Source: Triatoma infestans
Lineage: Eukaryota; Arthropoda; Insecta; Hemiptera; Reduviidae
Length of the DNA: 64,000 nt
Assembly (NCBI GenBank): GCA_011037195.1
Contig: JAAEAF010014941.1
Location: forward strand, 300,361 to 364,360
Direction: 5' to 3'
Shown: piece after piece, positions 44,264 to 54,925 of the stretch
How positions within the stretch are numbered: the stretch's first letter is position 1
Layout of the letters: every line of letters begins with the position of its first letter
Translations under genes and position numbers: made by a program
The notes under the pieces: generated by a model
Told to the model about the DNA's origin: nothing
Databases searched by the model: none
What the model saw: only the letters and a program-made list of their open reading frames with translations

Positions 44264-44871
44264 CAGGCGTGCACTGAGATGGTGACCAAGTGACAGGAAA
44301 ATTTTAACCTAAGAAAATGAATGTAGCAACGCGCACTGAAGTGTAATTGGCAGAGGCGAGGTGTTTGACGCATAGCGAGGTGCCACACCACAAAGTTTAA
44401 TACTTGACAACCACACCAGCCTATTATCTAGTGGCATTTTATTAATTATTAAGGGATTTGTTTTTAAGTTAATACCTGTGTTAATCTTCGAATCTAGTCC
44501 TTTTACTAGTTTCTTATTTAGAGGAAAGGATGAATCGCCTTTTTTTTTTCTTTTTTTTTTTTACTTTTATAAAATATTTTAATCTTCTCGTCGTCTAGAA
44601 GCAAATCAATTTCAAACATATATATGTGTGAACCTTTTTATTTCTTTCTTTCACAGTGGGTGAATTCAATGCATTTTTTACATAATGATGTTTAATTAAT
44701 AATTTGAAGAAGGACCAGAGCATATTCATCTACTGACGATGACATTTTAACTAATGAGAACTGATACACTTGAACTGGCGAGGCCATTCTGGTGGGCGCT
44801 GCACACGCCATTTCTATGCCATTCACCATTTCAAAACCACACCATCTCAACACCATTTCAGTGCGCGCCTG
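44264..44871. mobile_element. DNA element with CAGGCG(T/C)GCACTGA(G/A)ATGGTG ends
   Basis: A 608-bp insert in an MBI copy. The first 21 bp and the reverse complement of the last 21 bp differ at only two positions. 'ccacacca' motifs recur inside both ends. No coding sequence. The TSD is not clear (left 'tttaagag', right 'gccttaga'). Confidence 0.8.
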
Positions 44872-44977
44872 GCCTTAGAAAACTGTAAAGCAGCATTTCT
44901 GGTTAATCCATTTTCTTGAAATTTTGCATTCTAGGCAGTATGGAGTGCCTATATACATTGTATTCGATACTTTGAAG
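44872..44977 (-). repeat. MBI copy, middle part
   Basis: 'aaaactgtaaagcagcatttctggttaatcc', then 'ttgcattctaggcag'. Confidence 0.75.
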
Positions 44978-45501
44978 CAGTGCTTCTCAAAATGAGGGCA
45001 AAAATGTTTCTCAGATTCCATTAAATAATTACATATGAAAATAGGAAACTAAACATACAGACTTATAGGTACTTCACATTTAAGCTGCATCTATCCTATC
45101 ATAATTCTATAAATAATCATCAAGAAATTGATGTGCAGGCACATTCCTTTCATAAAACTGTGAGAATTATTTTAATTTCTTGATTTTACTAGTTTTTTTA
45201 AATCTTTCATTTCGTTTTCTTTGTTCATTATGCAAATTAAGTGGCATATAAACCAATAAATAAAATAAACTTTTTCTTAATATCTTAAAAAAATCGCAAC
45301 AATTTTTTCTCTACAATCAATTAAGTCACTCTTTTGGGTATTTTACAAAATGATTTAATAAAAAGAAATGTGTCTTGTAGAAAAAAAATAGAAACAGTAC
45401 TCATTTTTTCACAAATTTAGGGAGTCTTAAGTCATGGAGTCATCCACAAGTGAGCCGTGAGTCACGGAGTAGATCTCAAGGGAAAAGTATGAGAACCATT
45501 G
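44978..45501. mobile_element. hAT-type MITE
   Basis: 524 bp; left end CAGTGCTTCTCAAA, right end reverse complement CAATGGTTCTCATA. The flanking octamers CTTTGAAG (44970-44977) and CTTTTAAA (45502-45509) match at 6 of 8, consistent with an aged hAT duplication. Interior is AT-rich and non-coding. Confidence 0.7.
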
Positions 45502-45965
45502 CTTTTAAAGGAACCTTAATGTTGCAGCTCCTCCAGATATACTCGTAATTTCTTCTGGAAACAAGTTTCAAATAAAGGTGATAGATAGGTCCACTATATT
45601 TGAACAATTAATATATCAAATTACTTTAAAGTCAAATTTGTTACAAAGACGTATTTATCGAAAAAAATAATAAAAAAGGTTCAGGAAAATTGCACTTCCG
45701 GTAATTTGACTTTTCTTCAAAAAGTTTAGCAACCTTTAATTGTTATTACTATTATACAGATGATGGAATCGGATAATAGCCTGATACGGCACTCTAGAGG
45801 AAAGCCTAACAACAGCCTTCCTCTGGAATACAACACTAAAATGAATTTTTCTAGAAAAATATATCTAGATGTATGTAGTGTGTGTACAAATTTTTAAAGA
45901 AAAATAGGTGAAAGTATTTTCGAAAAAATCACAAAAAGTGATAAGTACCTAAGTAAGATATCATT
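45502..45965 (-). repeat. MBI copy, last part
   Basis: 'caaataaaggtgatag', 'cacttccggtaatttgac', 'gcactctagaggaaagcc'. Confidence 0.75.
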
Positions 45966-46209
45966 GCCAATTCTGAATAGATATTTTCGGAGAAAGTCGT
46001 GTTCCATAGTAATCCTGGAGTTGTAATCCTTGTGTTTCCGAGATAAAAAAAAAAGGAGGGATTTTTTGTTAAAGAAATTGAATTTTATATTTCGAATTAA
46101 GTTAAGTGAAAGCAGAATATTGCTTATATTAGAATTTTGTAACAGATGGTAGTCTGAAATCATATACAACGAGTTCGAAGAATATGTGTGTAACAAGATG
46201 ATAGATCTA

Positions 46210-46425
46210 ATAGATTTCTGATTATTAAATAGTCTGTGAGTGTGTGTATGTTTTTGCAGCCTGGTGTTAAAGGCCGTAATATGAAAAATCGCCGTAAAAT
46301 CGTTTCGTTTAAGTATGACCATTGCCTCTGACATGAAGTTTCGTTCAAAAATCATTAACTTGAAGTGTGCTACTTTACTGAATAGATATTTCAATATCTT
46401 GATGAGAATTTCGGCGATGGACCGA
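46210..46425 (+). repeat. MBI fragment
   Basis: GT-rich site at 46236-46252, 'gaaaaatcgccg', 'ttaacttgaagtgtgctact'. The long minus-strand frame 45894-46478 spans this and the previous copy and is not a gene. Confidence 0.6.
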
Positions 46426-47485
46426 AAAATGTTGAGAACCATGAATATGTCGAAAAACACGTAAATTGTGAGATTCATATAATCACTATATCAAAATAGA
46501 ATCATTTATCTCTCTTTATTTATTGAATGACCTTCATGATAACAATTTTTATGATGATAGTTCTTTTTTTTTTTTGCTAACTGTGCGAATTATTTCAATA
46601 AAAGAAAGAAGGATAGGCTTTAAATGAGCTGACTAATTTCCTGAAATATTTAAGGACAAAAACTTGTACATAGACAATTCATAAATATATTTTACATTGA
46701 AAGAGGGAAAAAGTATCGAAAGCTTTGGATTCTAGAAATTCTCACCAAAGTAGAAGTTCCGAGACTTCGTATATATGATTTTTGTTTGCCAGTAACAGCA
46801 TTATTCAAAGAGATCTCTGTATAATAACATTTAGAACAATTAAGTTTTATAAGTCTATAGATAAGTAGTAAAGTAGGGGGAACTAGGGATTGTTAAATAT
46901 CTAATTGCATTTTCATCCTTGTAAATAAATTTTGCATACAAATAAAGATTAAAATTATAGTAAAAGACAAACCACAAAGATGTCGCCTATACAACAATCG
47001 ATTATAGGGCTTTTAGTAGGGCAACGTGTACGGAGTACTGGGACAGAACAAGAAGAAAGATAAGGTAGAAGGAGCGGAGAGGGAGAGATAAATATGATTT
47101 GGATGTTGGTACCAAGCTGTGCCTCAGTATGCTGTCTGCAGAACTGTGCCAGTGCTAGCACGCCACTCTCATCATTTCCTCTAAACAATACACAAAGTAT
47201 TATCTAACGCATTATCTACCTTAGAAAAGAAAAAAAAACGAATAGTTGGGCATATCTTAGACTGACGGCCATGTTGTATCAGGTAATCCACACTTATTTT
47301 TTAAGTGCACCAACCCATAACGTTTGTTAACTGAGTATAGCACTGATAATTCCCATGTATAATTTATATTTGCTTATTTCTCTTTGGCAAATTTAATATT
47401 TTTATATTCATGTTTATACATTCATTTGGCGTGCCTCTTGTTCCCAAGCCCAAGCATTTTCTCTCTATTTATTATGATTTGTACG
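46426..47485. other. Unassigned DNA
   Basis: 46955-47190 is less AT-rich and could be unique sequence. The 77-codon frame there has no recognised domain. Confidence 0.35.
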
Positions 47486-47489
47486 ATTT

Positions 47490-47920
47490 TGTTGGCGGTG
47501 GATTAATGGTAGAAGGTATAAAAATTAGGATTTTAAAATAAGCAGATGATGTAATGGTGGCTACCGAGTCGTCTACTGTGCAAAATATGATTAACAGAAT
47601 CGAACATTATTGGGAAATGTTGAATTTATCAATAAATAAATAAAAAATCAAAAATATTAATGTTTAAGAGAATTTAGCGAGAATTGAGAAGTGGACAGTA
47701 AACGGAATTACATTGAGACTGTCAACCAGTACAAATATTTAGGCTTTATTCTCACTCCTTAGTTATCTTTTCAAAAATATTTGAAACAAAAATGAAGGTA
47801 ACTTGCAATATCCTCCACTTAATTCAGTACTGCCGGCAAGAATTACTTATGCAGCCAAGTTTGGGGCAATGGGGAGTAAATTGAAAAATTAAATACATTT
47901 TTCAGGATTAAATATTTTGG
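47490..47920 (+). pseudogene. LINE reverse transcriptase remnant
   Basis: Broken frames give 'GGLMVEGIKIRIL', then 'ADDVMVATESSTVQNMINRI' (RT catalytic YADD with the Tyr codon changed), 'HYWEMLNLSINK', 'NQYKYLGFILTP' and 'LPARITYAA'. This is the RT palm and thumb of a non-LTR element, with stops throughout. Confidence 0.75.
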
Positions 47921-48685
47921 GAAGCAAACTTTAATAAAACAAGAAGTGATCGAAAAACTGAATGAAAAAAGTTGGAAAAGTTAATTTTCATTTCATATTA
48001 TGGTCAGCAAATATAGATATTCTGTAATTGAACATTTTAATTATTGACTTTATATTTTGATTTGGTATATGTAACTTTGCTAATTCATACATACACTTAT
48101 GTGCACGCTAGCAGTTACTAAGGATTTGTTTGTTTTTTAACGTTCATTGTAAGTTACGAAAATAAAGAACTTATTAATATTATTATTATATTCATTGGCA
48201 TAATAATATGACAATAAACACATTAATGTTTTTATTTACCTTGCTGATATCACAGAATAGTCTGCCTTGCCTCTCTAATTACAAATTAGTTATTATATTA
48301 CCTTTAGCTAATACAAGGAAATTTAATTTCTCTTTGAATATTATTAATTAGCAAACATAACTGTGGTTTAATATAAATAATTTAATTTAACCAATTCTAT
48401 ATTGGGTTCCAAAAACTTGCGCGCTTAACTAACTGGTTGTCAGTACTCAACTAAAGTAATTGTCCCCAGAAATACTTCAAATAAAGTTATATCTTCGGTG
48501 GATACGCCAGATTTTATAGAACTAAAGCAAAATGTAATGCTGAACTTTTCCAGCGGCACCTCTAAATTATTCCCCAGAGTACTTTAAATATTCCTTCCTG
48601 CATTGTCACGTCCGCCGCTCTCTCATTAAGCATTTATAAAGAAATTCGATTAATTTCCATTAACCTAATGACGCTTAGATTTTAT
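47921..48685. other. AT-rich DNA, nothing recognised
   Basis: Nothing identified. Confidence 0.35.
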
Positions 48686-48689
48686 TTAT

Positions 48690-48780
48690 TATTCAAAGGA
48701 AGGGAGGGCCAAACCCTGGCTATCCAAAGCCTCCATGAGCCCATATAGCTGCCTCAAAAGAATAACAACAATGGGTTTCA
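48690..48780 (-). mobile_element. LINE-A 3' end fragment
   Basis: The minus strand 'gttattcttttgaggcagct', 'atatgggctcatggaggct', 'ttggatagccagggtttggc' and an 'aataataaat' tail match 4429-4518. Confidence 0.8.
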
Positions 48781-49074
48781 CCACATTTAGATTTACTTTT
48801 CACGATGATTGTTTTTAATTCGTTTTGGAATATATATATAAAATAGTAAGCTATTTTGTGTCACGTTTTTGTGGAATGTTAATATTGTATTTTCGGCTGG
48901 ACAGATTTTCAAACGGTTTGCACCATTTGACACATTCTTTTCTTGAAAATGTTAAGAGGGGCGAGGGAGTTGTGCGACGGAGGAGCCAGGGGGCTCCATC
49001 TATATATATATCTTCTTTTTTTTATAATTCATCTATACATTTTTCAACATTTTTAATTCTTGATTAGTTGGTAG
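48781..49074. other. Unassigned DNA with short TA tracts
   Basis: Nothing identified. Confidence 0.35.
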
Positions 49075-49205
49075 CATCATGCGTTCATTTGAAATAGTAC
49101 TTTCGAAAGAAACCTGAGTTACCAACTCTCCAAAAACCTCTAAATCAACTTCGCTGGAAATAATGTCTAATAAAAGTAATAGTCCTATATTGCATTTATC
49201 GGTAA
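49075..49205 (-). repeat. MBI copy, first part, split
   Basis: 'ctccaaaaacctctaaatc', 'taataaaagtaatag'. Continues at 49786. Confidence 0.65.
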
Positions 49206-49785
49206 TAGCCAGGTATATAGTCAAAATAATGCTTTCCCAGTTTGGGCACCCGAAAACCATGTTGCAAGGGCTTTGAGGCGGCAAATCAATTTGCCCGAGA
49301 GAACCCTTAATGGATCTGAATGTTTCTAAGGCATTGCAAAATGTCTCATGAGTGTACCCATCAAAGCATGGGTGCACGATTGATCACAAGAAAGGGTAGG
49401 TAAATAACCCAAGGCCAAAAGCAAGCGAAACGTTTACTAATACCTAGTCGCCCCCCAGACTTATTAGAAACTACTCTAACAAGAAAATCCTGCGCCTCCT
49501 TAGGGGTCACTGCAGACTTAACAAGCATATGCATCGCATGCACCTGACAACAGATAGCCTTTGCAGATTTTGGTCAGGAATAGAAGAAACTGCATTATAC
49601 ATACCGGTGTGAGCGACTTATGTGGCTGAGAAGAGGCTTATGTTCCTCTCTAGGGAAGAGAAACTGACGCCTACAAGCTTCTCCCATTAATCTCTCTCCA
49701 GATTTCTAAGTCTAATTAAACAGCTAAGACCCGTAGGGAACGTGGTGGAGTAGGCTTAATGGCCGATCCCCACAAAATCTAATCT
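49206..49785 (-). other. Unidentified insertion with coding-like minus strand
   Basis: Separates two parts of one MBI copy. The minus strand holds 'HETFCNALETFRSIKGSLGQ' and 'VTPKEAQDFLVRVV'. It is probably an old LINE fragment (ORF1 or endonuclease side), but I cannot place it. Confidence 0.4.
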
Positions 49786-50125
49786 GTATGCATGTTGTTA
49801 ATACACAAAGTTTAAAGAAAATCGTTGGAGCTTAGTGCGAAAAACTGAAGAAAACAAAAATATTTGAGCAAAGTCGCATTTCGAGTGGACAGATTGTGAC
49901 GGAAATCTTCTTATCGGATGCAATAGTGATACCAAGATGAGAATATAGAAGTTTGAGCTTCAGGGAGTGTTACGCTTTAAGAGATTTTGTTCACTTATAA
50001 ACACATAAGACCATTCGGTAAAGTTTATTTTCTCGTGTTCAGGCACTCAAAACATTTTATTTCCGGTAAATACTAATTTCGAAAATTTGACACGCTCGCA
50101 GTACTTCCTGTTACAGCAGTTAAAG
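49786..50125 (-). repeat. MBI copy, second part with E1
   Basis: 'aagaaaatcgttggagctt', 'tttccggtaaatactaa', 'gacacgctcgcagtacttcc'. Confidence 0.8.
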
Positions 50126-50739
50126 AACTACTTTTCTTAGGGAAATCTCATTGTGTGTTACGCTGTAGGGCACCAAGTGCTTTTCTTCCTGCATCTGCTT
50201 CCTGTTAACACTGGCGCCCATGACAGTAGCAACACCATAGTAATAACAAGTGTTATTCTGTTTGAATTCATGTGTATGAAAATATAGTATTTGCTTTTGG
50301 ATTATGATGTTTTTAAGGTGATTAAACTGTAAGTGCCCTTCAAGATTAGGAATTATTAATACAAGTATCAGTCAAGTAAGTAATTTATTTAAGGAAAATT
50401 ATCTTGCCACTCTTATCCTATTGGCGTCCCACTTATCTCTCAACTGACATGGTTTATTTCTTTGATAACTTTATTTACTGCATCCTCAAAATGGGCGCCT
50501 ACTCAGTAAGGATAAACCTCTCTATTGTATTATTTATTTATTGGCCAACTACGTCTCCTATAAGGCATGAGGAGAGTTGAACAAGTATGAACAATGGACA
50601 TTTTTATGTTATTGTTTAAAAAGAAGGAAAGGAAAAATTGTCAAGTTCTGAGTTCGAAATAACAAAAAATGTTATTTTAGAGCAGGAAGCTCTATCAGCA
50701 GAAGAAAGTCACCTGTTTCTACATAATCTAAAATTATTA
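50126..50739. other. AT-rich DNA, nothing recognised
   Basis: Nothing identified. Confidence 0.35.
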
Positions 50740-50866
50740 CTTTTTACTGCTCTTTCACTAGTAAAACGAAGTATTGTGATTGTGTCAAATTTTCTAAATT
50801 AAATCTTCACCGGAAATACATGTTTAGAGATCCCATGAATAAGAACAAAATGTAGCGAATGAATAT

Positions 50867-50900
<34 letters not shown>

Positions 50901-51580
50901 ATCTATATGGTGTGTGTGTGTGGTGTGTGTGTTTTTGTGTCTGCGAAAATTATCTCAAAAACAAAAAATCACAGGAAGCTCAAACTTGAATTCCGTATGA
51001 ATACACGAAGTTTTCGGGCATAATCTATCAACCGGAAGTTCTCACGGACTTCACGACTTATTGCAAATGGTTCCAGCGCGATTCTCTTTAAATTTCATAT
51101 ACTATCTTCCTAGATTAATACCCATCATTTTTACGGTAATAGTTTGCCGGGAAAATTGATTTTTTGGGGCTTTTTGGAGGATCAGTAACGTTAAGCATTC
51201 CTCAAAAGGACTAGTTTGTATAATTTATCATTTATTTTGTTACAGTTTTACCATTAATGTACTTTAGAAGCATTGCTAGAATTCCAAATTTGAAGAAAAT
51301 AGGTTAACCAGAATAAGTTACGATTTTCTTTAACCCGGTAAGCTACGAGTAACTTGCACCGACATAAAAGCAAAACATTTATTTGGAACATTTTTCGTAA
51401 AAAATATTTTACTATGGGATAAAATTCAAATTTTACTCATTTTGTTCAATGTTATCGGCGCTTTCAAATTGCAAATGAAGAATTGTAAAGAAAATTGGTA
51501 ATTTTATAAATAATGGATATCAACAGCAGTAAGAAAAAGTTGTGTGAGTGTTTGATGCCAGATTTTTATAGTTAGAACAA
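50740..51580 (+). repeat. MBI repeat, near-complete reference copy
   Basis: Order in plus orientation: E1 hairpin region (50747), 'gtgtcaaatttt', 'caccggaaatac', a TA/GT tract (50862-50931), 'caaaaacaaaaaatcacagg', 'tatcaaccggaag', 'gattttttggggc', 'gcattgctagaattccaaat', 'ataggttaaccag', and E2 'cagtaagaaaaagttgtgtg' ... 'gccagattttt'. Consensus E1 is TTTCTCTTACTGCTGTAAGAGG. Consensus E2 is GCAGTAAGAGAAAGTTGTGT then GAGTGTTTCACACCAG plus a T run. GTAAGAGAAAG near E2 is the inverse of CTTTCTCTTAC at E1. The internal module around 'aaataaaagtgatagg' occurs twice per copy. No protein coding. Confidence 0.88.
50862..50931. repeat. (TA)n and (GT)n microsatellite inside MBI
   Basis: Compound tract at the family's fixed microsatellite site. 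Confidence 0.9.
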
Positions 51581-51591
51581 GATAAACACGA

Positions 51592-51604
51592 TTTTTTTTT
51601 TCAG
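51592..51604 (+). promoter_or_regulatory. 3' splice acceptor
   Basis: Polypyrimidine (T) tract and CAG directly before the exon. The upstream 'gttagaac' may supply a branch site (inference). Confidence 0.75.
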
Positions 51605-51940
51605 GTTAAATTGGAAGGAGATGGCAGTATAGTACAGGAAGCTGACATGTGGGAACTGAGCTGTGGCTATCATTCTGATTCCGAGCCCGGCTCAGAGAAC
51701 TATTCACTGTCATATGGATCACTGAGTCCAACGGCTCCGCTAGTCAGCCCAGAAGGATCTCTAGTTGGTGCACTACTCGACGAGATAGCAGCCGCTAGTA
51801 CCGTGAATGATGTGCCTGCAGCACGATTTAAAAAAGCTACCACTAAGAGTACACAAACACCATCACCGTCGGAATCAGATCAAATATCACTTAAAGAAGA
51901 GTTAATCATGACACTAGTACTGAAGCAGGGTGCACTTCAG
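51605..51940 (+). CDS. Internal exon of an unidentified host gene
   Basis: 336 bp, 112 codons, open throughout and phase 0 at both ends. The acceptor is a T-rich tract then CAG at 51602-51604. The donor is CAG/GTGAGA at 51940/51941. Codon usage is unlike the AT-rich surroundings. The peptide begins VKLEGDGSIVQEADMWELSC, is rich in Ser, Glu, Asp and Pro ('HSDSEPGSENYSLSYGSLSP'), has Thr/Ser clusters ('KSTQTPSPSESDQ') and ends in 'LKEELIMTLVLKQGALQ', which may start a helix. It looks like a disordered linker inside a larger cytoplasmic protein. I do not recognise the gene and see no other exon of it here. MBI ends lie 25 bp upstream and about 70 bp downstream, in inverted orientation. Confidence 0.82.
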
Positions 51941-51946
51941 GTGAGA
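51938..51946 (+). promoter_or_regulatory. 5' splice donor
   Basis: CAGGTGAGA, a near-perfect donor. The reading frame runs only seven codons past it (ending at 51961). Confidence 0.8.
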
Positions 51947-52004
51947 GATCACTTGTATTAATGTTATATTTCGAGATTTTTGTTTAATGTTTTTGTTGAT
52001 AGCT

Positions 52005-52207
52005 TCTTTAATTGTAGTATCATGAGAACTACATAACTTTCTTTGCTGATTTTACAGTTCTGTTGAAAAGTTTTCTTTAAATTCGGAATTTTTACTAAAT
52101 GTTTAATTACCCTTATCTCACACCCGATGGTAGATCCATAAATTATATTAAAATGTCATTTAGAAGGAAGCGAACGTTTCAGCTCTCTCTAGAATACTCC
52201 TTAAAAT
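52005..52207 (-). repeat. MBI E2-side fragment downstream of the exon
   Basis: 'tagtatcatgagaactacataactttcttt' is a degenerate E2. 'tttttactaaatgttt' is the palindrome site. 'tcatttagaaggaagcg' follows. Confidence 0.65.
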
Positions 52208-52960
52208 AAACTTTTACTTTCTCTTACTGCTGTAAGAGGAGTTCGAAAAAAAGTTTTTACGAATGGTATGTGTATTCGTGTCTTGTGTGAACAAAATATC
52301 TCAGAAAAAGGAAGTCCATACTTGAGTTTTCCCGATATTCCGTAAAAATAATACAAAACTTTCGTCATGAAAGTTTCAGCCAAAATCTATCAACCGGAAG
52401 TGCAATTTAAAAAATATTTTAATTTTTTTTTTTTGAAAAATACACTTCTCCTACTGCCGCTTATTACGAATAATGTTTTTGCAGGAAAATTGATTTTTGA
52501 AGCATTCTGGGAAAGTTCAGCAATACGCTTTCCTCTTAAATGCTGTATCATTACAGTAATGGTTCAACCACTTGTACAATATTAAGATACATTAAAAACA
52601 TTGCTAGAATCCCTCGAGTACGAAGGAAATTGGTGAACAGCAAGTGCAAACTTTACAGAATTGTTTTTTGAATTTTCACGAAAATGGTTCGTAACGGTTT
52701 TTGTTTGAACTTGGAATGCTCTTGCTTAGAAATAATCCCTCCGTTATTTGTAACATTTTTTCGGAAAAATTTATTATTGGTGTAGGTTTGCCGTTACCTC
52801 GTAAAGGGGTGAGGTAGAGGATGCTGCCATGCCACACAATGTAGTCACATTCAGGTAAAGTTTCTCCCTAAAAAATAACATCTGTAACCTTAACGCCTGT
52901 ATTTGTTTGTAATGCAAGTCCGACTAAACGTTTAGTAAGTAAACAATCCAATGATGAATC
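52208..52960 (+). repeat. MBI copy with perfect E1 hairpin
   Basis: CTCTTAC (52221-52227), TGCT loop, GTAAGAG (52232-52238). Then 'tcaaccggaagtgcaattta', 'cattgctagaatccctcg', 'ttggtgaacagcaagtgc' and the palindrome ACTAAACGTTTAGT at 52923-52936. Only a decayed GT site. Confidence 0.85.
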
Positions 52961-52974
52961 TTAGAGACTGCAGA

Positions 52975-53290
52975 AACCCACTGAGCCCATTCATAGGGAT
53001 GAATGCTGTGACACTGCACATGCCTGGAAGCCTGACAGGCCCGAAGGACAAGCCGACGGAGGCTCAGGACCAATGAAGGCAAGAGCGGCTCCTAATTTGG
53101 CCAGCCCATCTTAACTACTTATTTTCGAAGATTCTCATATGATCTGGTACCCACACTAAGAGTGCATCCTAAGAAGAACAAAGCTCTTACAATCTTCTAG
53201 AACATTTTTAGTAACAACATGGAAGTGAAGAGACAAAAACTGGCCTGTCTGTCTGAGCAGAGACAAAGTTCTTTTAAATTAGTGTTATCC
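52975..53290 (-). pseudogene. LINE-A-type RNase H fragment
   Basis: The minus strand reads 'VWVPDHMRIFENK', matching LINE-A 'VWVPGHMGIFGNE', and continues into an RF..LG..LPFIGPEP-like stretch with shifts. Confidence 0.7.
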
Positions 53291-53334
53291 GAATTACAAC
53301 AAAAAATAGCATAGGATGGCAATGCTCCATCCAG

Positions 53335-53580
53335 AACAATCCTGAAATGAACTTACGCGGTAAAATGTTACTAATGACAGCCCTATATGTGTGTAAATTA
53401 ACAAGTTTAAAGAAACACGGGACTCATTTTTTAGAAAATAGCGAATAATAATGAAAACAAAAGACTTCCAGTAAAGGCGTATTTAACGTAAATGAATTTA
53501 CAGCTAATATTCGTGTCGGTACCAAAGCGAAATATCAAGTTAGAGCTTCCAGTTCGTTTTGAAGTTTAAGTTTCGTAGTT
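53335..53580 (-). repeat. MBI fragment
   Basis: 'gtaaaatgttactaat', 'gtaccaaagcgaaatatcaag', 'gagcttccag'. Confidence 0.65.
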
Positions 53581-53639
53581 AAGTCCAGTGGCAAAAATCA
53601 CTTTTTCCCTATAAGGGGACTTCAGAAAATGAAGCCCTA

Positions 53640-53935
53640 AACATAAATGTTTAGCTGCCTTAATATTATGTAGGTATTGGCGGCGTACATTATTTTGAAA
53701 TGATACTTTTGATAGAAGCAGAACGTCAATCCACAGAATTCCTTTAAAATAAATTTCGCGGAACTTTTCAGTAAAGGCCCACTTCCGGATGTTGGACTTT
53801 GACATGTCGGATTTCCTGGTGATATTTATATTTTGTATATAAAACACATACACACGCAGAGAGAAAAGAGAGATATTCGCAAAAAACATTTTTTTCATCT
53901 TCGGAGCATCTCAATTTGCCATTTATTAATATTTT
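53640..53935 (-). repeat. MBI fragment
   Basis: 'taatattatgtaggtattgg', 'aaaggcccacttccgg' and a CA site at 53846-53856. The frames at 53566-53968 are within it. Confidence 0.65.
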
Positions 53936-54674
53936 CACCGTTATTTGGAAGTGGAGTAAGGCGTGCACTGGCCTCGATAGAATTGGCTGTGGTCAATGGC
54001 ATAAACTGTCCCTGCACGCATATCAATAATTAAAGCGATACACAGTTTTGTACGGTTCGGTACATCGTGATATTTTGTTTTCACTGTGGAAAACTAATTA
54101 TAGCCATGACAAAAAACTAAAACATTGTATCAAAATAGCACAAAAATGTTTTAAGGCACCATCGTTTATTGTTACTCAGGGTAACTTCATTTAATATGAT
54201 TATTCTTCATTATAAAGTTGAAATAATTTAGATACTAAACAATACCTATGTCATATTTGTTCCTAGGAAATGTATTTTCTATTTTAAAGAAATAAGAATA
54301 TTTTTTTAACATATATTTATCTTCATTTTAAACAAATATACCTTTCATATAAAATAAAAGGCTTACATTTCTGGTATGAAATTTCAACCTGACTATATTC
54401 CTCTGCAGTTATTTACATTTTTATTGAGAAATTTTCTTGAAACAGAATCTTTACCACTGTATTTACATTTTTATTTTGAGGAAGGTGAGATTTTTTTCCT
54501 TTTAGCTTAAGTGATAATTTGTTGCATTATTAAGTTGTGCCACAATTGAGATTTTGTCCTAGGATCTGGGAATCCATTGATAACTGGGAAAACTGATACT
54601 CTGGCTTAAACAGCCTACTTTCACAGGGATGCTTCGGCAGAGGGGTAATCCTCAATATCCAAGGTCTTTCATTG
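53936..54674. other. AT-rich DNA, nothing recognised
   Basis: Nothing identified. Confidence 0.35.
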
Positions 54675-54925
54675 CAATAAACTGAAAAAAATACTATTCA
54701 GTAAAGATGTAATTTACAGTAGGTCGGATTCGATGGTCTTATTTAGACGTAATGTCAAGTTGGATCTTCCTGGGTTTTTTCGTGTTTTATATATTTTGTT
54801 AATAAGCATACAGATTATTTACTATAAACTTTCGCGGATCCAGGGGATCTATAACTTGCCTTAACGATGAAAACTTAGTTTCGAAAATTGAGTATCAGCC
54901 CAATACTTCCTTCACTCAAACGACT
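54675..54925 (-). repeat. MBI copy, E1 half, head-to-tail with the next
   Basis: 'ttcagtaaagatgtaattt', 'tcaagttggatcttcctggg', 'cagcccaatacttcctt'. Confidence 0.7.

Noticed and set aside
45894..46478. 194-codon minus-strand open frame
   Set aside because: It spans parts of two MBI copies in different orientation, is Phe/Ile/Leu/Asn-rich as expected from AT-rich DNA, and has no domain or splice context.
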